DNA from: Raffaelea ambrosiae
Lineage: Eukaryota > Ascomycota > Sordariomycetes > Ophiostomatales > Ophiostomataceae
Assembly: GCA_002778195.1 (NCBI GenBank)
Contig: PCDI01000007.1
Coordinates: 157,735 to 221,734 of the forward strand
Length of the DNA: 64,000 bases
Direction: 5' to 3'
Under the pieces are notes generated by a model. It was not told the DNA's origin and did not search any database. It was given only the letters and a program-made list of their open reading frames with translations. Of this stretch, positions 56,923 through 64,000 are shown piece by piece; the stretch's first letter is position 1, and every line of letters starts with the position of its first letter. Made by a program: the position numbers and the translations under genes.

Positions 56923-58555
56923 ATGGGAAGCACGGCAGCTTCCAATGCCGTGCCTCATACGGCTTCCCGCGAGGCCGCCATTGCCGATGTTGATTCTGAC
57001 CAATGTGCCGAGACCAAATCTTTCTCATGGTTGTGAGTTCTCACCAAGTCTCCCTTTTTCTCCATGTGTACTTGGCGGAAGTCGCTGCCTGGAAAAATGG
57101 CCTCACTGTCTACTCCGGTTTCTTTCTCGACCCTCCACCGCTGCCGTCTAGAGCCGCTACCGCGCGACAGCATAGTCGCTGACTATACTGCCTTGTCTAT
57201 TTCAGAGACCCTCATCCCATCTTCGTGATCCTCCTCGTGGGGCCCGAAGAGAAGCCATTCGGCATCCAGATGGACCTGCTGTGCTCAAAATCTGCCTACT
57301 TCCGCGAATACTTTGCTGGGAATAAGGAGGAGACTATTGAGCACATTGTCAAATTGGAGAACACGCCGGTGCGCGTCTTCGGCCACGCTCAACAGTTCCT
57401 CTACACCGGCCAAGTCTTTGCCTCCACCTCTGCGGACGACCTGCCGACCTATGACGTGTTCGTCGACATATGGAAGCTCGGGCACACCCTCCGTATCGAG
57501 GGTCTGTGCGAGCGAACTCTTGAAGCTATGATCGAGGTGAAGAGCCTTACCCATACTATTCCTGACGCGCCACTGTTGATCCAAGTCTGGAAAGATACCC
57601 CGGAAGGCTCCTCCATTCGCCAACTGCTGCTGTCATGGGCTGCTGAGTTTATGAGGTCAAATGAGAACCGCTCCGAGTTTGCCCGTGCCCTACCACAAGA
57701 ATTACTGAGTGAGCTGGTCGTTGCCATGAGCTCGTACAGCGATTCCCTACCACCAATATCGTCTGGCGCCTCCGGCGTCGTGTCAAGGAGCAGCAGCACG
57801 GCATCCAAAGGTGGTCAACACCCAGAGGCTTTCATAGACAACGGCATCGACGACGAGGGCAGGCGCCGGCAGTCTCCGGCATCGAAAAGGGCACGGTACA
57901 ACGGGTTTTATAATTCGATGAACAGTGTCGTGGACAGCAACACACCCAATGCCAGACAACTGTCACCACATGGACCCAGCTCTGCACCACTCACTTCCAC
58001 GAATGTCGCTGCCATTGCTGCAGCTGCCAATAAGAAGCTTTCTGGAAGGACGTCATTGCCTAACCAGCGCACTGTCCCGAAGAAGCGCGGTCCTGTGCTA
58101 GATGTCGGTTCTTACCCGGTCGATAGAAGGCTATACTTTTGTGCAGACCTTCTGAATCGGATGCTTTCAGGACCAGGTACGGGACTTGGTTGCTTTTCTG
58201 CCCTGTTGTACTAATGCTGGGATGATACTGACAACCTGTAGGGTTTTGGACACGACTGGTCGGCCCTTTCCGAGAGCCTGTGGAACCTGTGGCCGAAGGC
58301 TTACCCGACTACTTCGACAAGATTAAACGACCCATGGATTTGGGAACTATCAAATCAAACCTGGAACACGGCCGTTATAACCACGAAGACCAATTTGCTG
58401 CGGACGTTCGTCAAATTTTTACAAACGTCTATACATACTGGAAGAAATCAGACCCGATATGGACGGTGTGTGAGCGACTGGAAAAGACGTTTGAAGACAA
58501 ATACTCACAAATGAACAAATGGTTGAGCAAGATGGACGACAACGACTTTCAATGA
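56923..58555 (+). CDS. BTB/POZ-bromodomain fusion protein
   Basis: Three exons, 56923-57032, 57206-58176 and 58242-58555, encode 464 aa. Intron 1 (173 nt) has GTGAGT and TTTCAG; intron 2 (65 nt) has GTACGG, ACTGAC and TGTAG. Both keep frame, and intron 1 restores WLDPHPIFVILLVG at the BTB start. Residues about 38-150 form a BTB/POZ domain (FGIQMDLLCSKSAYFREYF, VFGHAQQFLYTGQVF, DVFVDIWKLGHTLRIEGLCE), normally a dimerisation or Cullin-3 adaptor module. Residues about 225-340 are a Ser/Asn-rich linker with basic patches (SKRARY, VPKKRG) that suggest nuclear location. Residues about 345-455 form a bromodomain (GPFREPVEP, LPDYFDKIKRPMDLGTIKS, FAADVRQIFTNVYTYW). The acetyl-lysine anchor Asn is Trp (W427) and the WPF-shelf Trp is Gly (G368), so canonical acetyl-lysine binding is doubtful. 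The architecture is unusual. Confidence 0.9.
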
Positions 58556-59129
58556 TCTATTCAATGATCTTATGTTTTCTTTTCTTTTCTTTTTTTTCTT
58601 TTCTTTTCTTTCTTTTGCTCTGCTAATTACGGTGGGATTGTTACGGTTTTCAAGCCCCCATGCTACTTTTACTGCGCGGCAAGAAAAAATCACGACGTGT
58701 ACTATCAGGCAAGGTCAGTGCCGGTGTATTTCTACCAAACATACACGGATTGGATGGACGCTTTGTGTTGGGGTTTTTTTGTCTATTATTTTTATCGTCA
58801 TATATTACTGGGACAAGGACAAGCGACGGGCAAAACACCAAAAAGAAATGATCACGGAAAGGCAAAATAAAAGGGTGTATTCACTACAGGCAAAATCGGA
58901 GAGGGTCGTCTCATGGATATCAAAACAGAGGCCATCTCTTTTTTATTATTTTCGGGGTACGATAATAAGATGCACAACAATGCAATGCGGCACGTCATAC
59001 TTTCACGGTAAAAGTGTGGCAGGTATAGTTCTTGATATCATGGTTGCTTCTCGACTTGTGGTTTTGGGCAAACTGAGCCAGACCTGAAACCACTTTACAA
59101 GTGGGTCTTTGATTCCAGGTTGGTTTCCA
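58556..59129. other. convergent 3' region (BTB-bromodomain gene / TIM21)
   Basis: T-rich just after the bromodomain stop, then AT-rich. A 171-codon frame (58572-59087) begins in the T-run but would overlap both 3'-UTRs and lacks gene-like codon bias, so I do not call it. Confidence 0.45.
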
Positions 59130-60063
59130 TCACGTCCACTTGATGCCGAACAGCGTCGTCTTCTTGTCGCCCGGCGGCAGGTCTGATCCCCGCGCGTTCT
59201 CCAGGTACACCCGGTCGTGGCCCGGCACGTCCAGGAAAAAGTACCGGTAGACGAACTCGCCGCTGCCGCCCTTGGCCCGCACCATGTGGATGTGCACCGT
59301 GCCAGTGGCTCGCGGGCCCTCCACGTGGAAGTTGACCAAGAGGTGCTCGTTGCCTTGCGGGTCAGTTTGTGTGGTGGATCTGTAATGGTTAGAGAAACGG
59401 AAGGAGCAATTGAGGGCAAAGTTGGGGCCCTACGCTATTGGACGTGCCCGCCGCCACTTGCTGTACGTCTCTTGTCCGTAGGCTGAAATGGCATTGCCGT
59501 CGCCGAGCAGGTCGGTGCATCGCCGGTCGGTGCGGATCCGGTCGACGGCCCGGTTGAAGTGGGCCACTTTGCTGTCGGTCGAGAAGACGTCGGTGAAGAG
59601 GACGTAGGCGACGCCAGACTGGGGTTCCGTTGTCAGTACGAGCAGCAATAAACAAGATGACAGGAAAGTGAGCTCCACATCTCGGGACCCAGATCCCAGA
59701 ACTTCCACTTACTGTCAAAACTACTCCCACAATGATCATGCCAAAATTGAACGACTGCTGGGCCGCGCGCCCCGTCTTCTCGCCGGCTGACAGATCGCGC
59801 CACGGCACATGGCCATCGTCGTTGAAGGGCGTGATGGCGCGACGGCGCGATGCGGGCCTCGACGACGAGGACGAGGACTTGGAAGACGAGGACTGGTGTT
59901 GCGTCGCGTAGCTTCTTCGGCAGCTCTGGTGTGTTGCGCTCCGGCTCTGGGCGGCGGCCAATGGTGCCAGTCGCGACGACAACGACGACAACAACCGGGC
60001 TGCTGCGATAGCATTGGCGTGCGCGGCCAGGGAACAACTCATGGTGCTGGCTGTTGGTTTCAT
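59130..60063 (-). CDS. TIM21: mitochondrial presequence translocase subunit Tim21
   Basis: Three exons on the minus strand, 60063-59713, 59618-59434 and 59379-59130, encode 261 aa. Introns are 94 nt (GTAAGT, ACTGAC, CCCAG) and 54 nt (GTAGGG, CTAAC, TACAG). Tim21 links the TOM complex to TIM23 in the inner membrane and to respiratory-chain assembly. The N-terminus is a basic, Ser/Ala-rich mitochondrial presequence without acidic residues for about 70 aa (AARLLSSLSSRLAPLAAAQS). One membrane helix follows (NFGMIIVGVVLTSGVAYVLF, about 105-125). The intermembrane-space domain is typical: VAHFNRAVDRIRTDRRCTDL, LLGDGNAISAYGQ, WRRARPIASTTQ, EHLLVNFHVEGPRATGTV, YRYFFLDVPGHDRVYLENA, ending LFGIKWT. The start at 60063 was preferred over the upstream in-frame extension because the homology and presequence begin there; another Met lies at 60042. 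The gene converges on the BTB-bromodomain gene and diverges from GLO3. Confidence 0.95.
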
Positions 60064-60993
60064 GATGGCAGTGGTATTCGTGCGCCGCCCATGGTTATCT
60101 CTCTCGCTGTGTGGAGAGAACCGCGTGGTGAGGTGTGAGGAAGGAGGGGCGGATTGTAGGCTGGGGGAAGAGTTGTCGAACAAGCTCTGGAAAAAATTCA
60201 CATCTCGAACGTTTCTAACCAAAAGCTTGCCCACCAGCAATAGTTAGTGCTATTACTCGTAGTGCTCTTTCTTGGTGTAAATCAACTAATTGTGGGGGAA
60301 TAACACGCTATGCATTTCGGCAGTGTAAGATAAAGAGCCCGCTTAGTTAAATGGGCATATATTTTACAGGAGGCTACGGCGATCAAAGGAGCCAGGAAAT
60401 CCAGTTACCACCCCCTTTACACGCGCCAGAGTCACTCCCCACTAAAAGGGGGCTCGTATTACAGCAGGGAGAGGGGCGCTAATACACCTGACCGTCCGGC
60501 GGTGTCGCCCCTGGCAGCCCCTATGGCGGCACCCCCTCTGGCGCCTCCCCTGCTGGTGCTCTGCCGGCGTTGTCTGGCTGGCCTTTCAGGCTCTGATAAT
60601 TTATTATCGCGAACTTGTCCTTTCGAGCCCGATATTTTTCATTCCTCACCCCTTTGCCCCCCCTCCATCTTGCATTTCCTTCACGCACGCGAAAAAAAAA
60701 TAAACCACACACGATCCAAAAAAACACGACCCTGCACAATTACCCCTGGGGAACCGATTGCAATCACCTGCGACGTTCGTGTAGACGTGGACAACTCTTT
60801 TTTCCCCTCGACTTCTCTTTGTTTTCCTTTTTTTCTGGTTGTATCAGGACACCTGTCCCGGCCTTCCGTCAGCAGAATACACAACGCGATATCCATAGCG
60901 CAGCCTCACCACCTCCCTTTTCTCTCCGAAACCTCTTCTCGTATTTTTTATTGTTTCCCACGGCAAGCACGCGGCAGACGCACAACCGACAAG
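60064..60993. other. divergent promoter region (TIM21 / GLO3)
   Basis: 930 nt separate the two start codons. A GC-rich, Pro-codon-like stretch (60486-60580) has no coding support. The GLO3 side is C/T-rich with A-runs (60691-60727). No clear TATA box. Confidence 0.45.
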
Positions 60994-62900
60994 ATGAGTG
61001 GCCTGGCGACCAAACAGCAGTCGATCAAGATTTTTGAGAAGTTGAAGACCAAGCCAGCGAACAAGGTACGGGGCAACCCATGCGAGGAGCCCCCCGGCAG
61101 GCGCCGGCCACAGCCAGACAAGAAGGGAAAAGGCTAACGACCCTTTGCGCACGCTCACAGGTCTGCTTCGACTGCGGGCAGAAGAACCCCACGTGGACGT
61201 CCGTCCCGTTCGGCATCTATCTCTGCCTCGACTGCTCGGCCAACCATCGCAACCTCGGCGTGCACATTTCCTTTGTCCGCTCGACCAACCTCGACCGTGC
61301 GCTATTGCCCCTAGACCCTTGATTTGCTTCTCCCAATGCCAGTATGCTAACGCTCCCCCTCCCCCCTTCTTGCCAGAATGGCAATGGGATCAGCTTCGAG
61401 TCATGAAGGTGGGCGGCAACGAGTCGGCCACCAAGTTCTTCCAGCAAAACGGCGGCTCGGCTGCGCTCAACAGCAAGGACCCCAAGACCAAGTACCAGTC
61501 CAACGCGGCCACCAAGTACAAGGAGGAGCTGAAGAAGCGCGCAGCGCGTGATGCCAAGGAGTACGTCCACAGACCAGCATCTTTGGCTGGACCCATTTCG
61601 CGGTGGCGACACGCTGCTTTTGTGCCCTTTTTCCCTCCCCTCGAGAGTGTGAGTTTGTATGCTTTGCGACACACCTGCTAACATGCACCTCTCCTCCTAA
61701 CTCTAGATACCCCAACGAGGTCGTCATTGCCGATGCCGACGCCACCGACGGCTCCAACACCCCAGCCGGCGAGCCTGAAGACGACTTCTTCTCGTCCTGG
61801 GACAAGCCCGCCATCAAGAAGCCCACGCCGCCCATCTCCCGCACTGCTACGCCACCCGTCGTCGGCCGCACTCCCTCGCCCTTCCTCAATGCCGGCGCCA
61901 ACAAGGACGCCATTGCACGCTCCTCGTCGCCACTCGCGTCGAACTCTTCCACCACGGCCGCCAAGCCAGCCGCCAGCCGCGTCACGCACTCCTCCGCTCT
62001 CAAGAAGAACTCTACGGGCCCGCGGAAAGCCAACGTCCTGGGCGCCAAGAAGACGACCAAGCTGGGTGCCAAGAAGGTCACGGCCGACATCATCGACTTT
62101 GACGAGGCCGAAAAGAAGGCCAAGGAGGAGGCCGAGCGCATCGAGAAGCTCGGCTATGACCCAGAAGCCGAAGAAGCCGCTGCCGCCTCGACAGCCAAGA
62201 AGACGACCAAGTCGGACCCGGCCGGAATCGTGGCCCCCACGCCGGTGAGCCCGCCGCGCGGCGGGTACGGCTCGGCGTCGCACACGCGCGAAAAGTCCGC
62301 GTCGGAGATGGAGCGCCTGGGCATGGGTATTGGCCGGTTAGGCTTTGGCCAGGTGGGCGGCGGCCGGCCGGCTGGTGCATCTGCAGCGAGCAACAAGAAG
62401 AATGCCGGCGGGTTTGGCTCTGTCGGGCCCATCAAGGCGTCAGACGGTAAGTGGTGGTGTCCCGTGGTGTTGGTGGCGAAAGATTTGGGTTTTATTCCCC
62501 CCCCAATTTTTTTTTTTGAAAAAAAAAAACCCTGTCTTGTACTGACTCCCCGTTTCTTTTCCCAGACGACGAGAAGTATGCACGGAGCAAGTTTGGCAAC
62601 CAGAAGGCCATTTCGTCGGACGAGTACTTTGGCAAGGGCTCGTACGACTCGGCCGCAACATCCGAGGCCAGGACGCGGCTCCAGGGCTTTGAGGGCGCGA
62701 CGTCCATCTCGTCGAATGCCTACTTTGGCCGGCCCGAGGATGAGCCGCAGGAGGAGTACGGCGACATTGAGACGGCGGCCAAGGATTTTATTCGCAAGTT
62801 TGGCATCACGGCCGGCGACGACCTGGACAACCTGACGCAGGTGCTGGGCGACGGCGCAACGAAGCTGCAGGGCGCCATCCGGAACTACCTGGGCAACTGA
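60994..62900 (+). CDS. GLO3: ADP-ribosylation factor GTPase-activating protein Glo3 (ArfGAP2/3 type)
   Basis: Five exons, 60994-61065, 61161-61296, 61377-61560, 61707-62446 and 62566-62900, encode 488 aa. All four introns have GT-AG ends. TGCTAAC, CTCCTAAC and TACTGAC branch points are visible in introns 2, 3 and 4. Intron 2 uses the less usual donor GTGCGC but gives RSTNLDQWQWDQLRVMKVGG, the expected sequence. The ArfGAP zinc finger is C26-x2-C29-x16-C46-x2-C49, with the arginine finger R54 in ANHRNLG. Glo3 stimulates GTP hydrolysis on Arf1 during COPI vesicle formation at the Golgi. The middle is Ser/Thr/Ala/Lys-rich with a predicted helical segment (DFDEAEKKAKEEAERIEKL). The C-terminal regulatory repeats typical of Glo3 are present as AISSDEYFGK and SISSNAYFGR. 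The final helix ends RNYLGN. Intron 4 carries a T-run followed by an A-run that can fold back. Confidence 0.96.
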
Positions 62901-64000
62901 GCGAAGGGGCCCAGCAGTATTGCCGGATTGCCGTTTCCTCTGACGACGAAGAAGAACAAGGCCACGACGCAGACGCAAACGATGACAGCAGCAGAGACCG
63001 AGACGAAGAGCATGGAAGGCTACACGCACTAAAGACGAATGTTGAGGGGAATGAAAAGCAGTATTATCTCGAGAAACTTTTTGTTTCGACATGGCTGGCC
63101 TATCATTGCCGTTCTTCTAATCTAACGAATTTCTTTCTATGCTGGCTGAGGATAACCTCATCCCTTCTTTTTCTTTCAAGGGTACCCCCCCCCCCTCTGG
63201 TTTACCTATGTCTTATTTCTCACTGTTATCGCTGCTTGCTGCTATTATTGCTGCCCGCAATCACTTGATCTACGGCTCTCCTGCTTTTGCGTGTGCGATG
63301 AATGGGCAACGGGATTGGGAGGCGTATCAAACTTTTTTTTTCGTTTTTTTTTTCTTTTACTCTTAATTATTTGTTACTCCGTCGTCTTATGCCTCTTTTT
63401 ACTTACCTCGTGCTTTCTCCGTGTTTCCTTTTTTGGTAAGGAAAATTGTCTTCTCTTGTCCCTGTGTTATATTTATGATTTGGTCCATTCGTTTTTGGGT
63501 TTCCTGCTTTCTGGTTTGGGGGGAAGAGGAAATTCCTATTCAATGGTGAAGACGGGGTATTCTCTTTTGTTGTCGCAAAAGGTTTTCTTTATTTGAAATT
63601 TCCAATTATTGTTTTCCCAGCACTCACAAGTATTTCCCTCATAAATACAATGCATTGTCTTTCATTCCTTTTCTTTCCTCGTTTGTTTATTTTCTCCTCT
63701 TCTTTTTTTTTGTTTTTCTCCCCTTTACTGCTTTTACGGTTTGCTGTCTTAGACATTGTGGCTGGGAATGGTGGCATTCCATTCGGTCTGATGTTTTTGT
63801 TGTCTGCTTGTTGGGGCGGAGAAAAAATGGATGATGCATGACGTCGACGCAAAGAACTAGAATAACTACGTACCGAAGTATAAAAAAAAATGAAGATTTT
63901 ATTATTAAGCAACGGAGCGAGATTCTTATTTGTCTGTGCGCGTGCGTGACATGTGAAAGCGAGCGAGCTGCACCTGTCACTCTTAACAACTCGCATTGTA
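62901..64000. other. 3' region of GLO3 to window end
   Basis: T-rich, AT-rich downstream sequence with no credible gene on either strand. Frames here consist mainly of Phe/Ser/Leu from T-runs. C9 at 63186-63194 and several T8-T12 runs are visible. Confidence 0.5.

Noticed and set aside
55554..57036. Long plus-strand ORFs before the BTB-bromodomain gene
   Set aside because: Ser/Pro/Phe/Leu strings produced by a C/T-rich leader. Only the end (from 56923, possibly 56773) is coding.
58572..59087. 171-codon plus-strand ORF between convergent genes
   Set aside because: It starts in a T-run and would leave no room for two 3'-UTRs. Codon use is AT-driven.

Overview
The window is nuclear DNA from a filamentous ascomycete (Pezizomycotina), most likely a Sordariomycete. 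The evidence is short spliceosomal introns (54-173 nt, one of about 301 nt) with GT-AG ends and CTAAC/CTGAC branch points, G/C-rich third codon positions in genes, a recognisable CreA carbon-catabolite repressor, and a single dispersed Neurospora-type 5S rRNA gene with an upstream TATA-like box. The order-level placement is inference.

Layout. Positions 1-13110 are gene-dense: a truncated membrane-anchored protein of unknown function (minus), TRM1 tRNA dimethyltransferase, a kinase with an FHA-like N-terminus, a DAGK-type lipid kinase, a decayed ABCF-type ATPase pseudogene (minus), and a SET-domain protein with a hydrophobic N-terminus. From 13111 to 43818 the only convincing gene is creA (25504-27000, minus). 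It is flanked by about 12.4 kb and 16.8 kb of mid-GC sequence that is rich in microsatellites and homopolymers, has no credible coding signal, and carries a dispersed family of short motifs (fragments of a roughly 19-nt composite, best copies at 29857 and 36966). From 43819 to 64000 genes resume: a six-exon Rad51 paralogue, the 5S rRNA gene (46130-46248), a cysteine-rich Ser/Thr-rich GPI-anchored wall protein, a small unknown protein with a PPxY motif, a BTB-bromodomain fusion whose acetyl-lysine pocket is degenerate, TIM21 (minus), and GLO3 (ArfGAP).

The genes do not form a pathway or cluster. They are mostly housekeeping genes: tRNA modification, lipid signalling, recombination repair, mitochondrial import and COPI traffic. 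The most unusual items are the BTB-bromodomain protein, the gene desert and motif family around creA, the kinase whose FHA-like region lacks the usual phosphopeptide-contact residues, the ABCF pseudogene broken inside its signature motif, and competing 3' splice sites in the GPI-protein gene that would switch between an anchored and a short secreted form. Multi-exon genes are given as spans, with exon limits in the evidence. Splice sites were chosen by hand from frame, consensus and family similarity.
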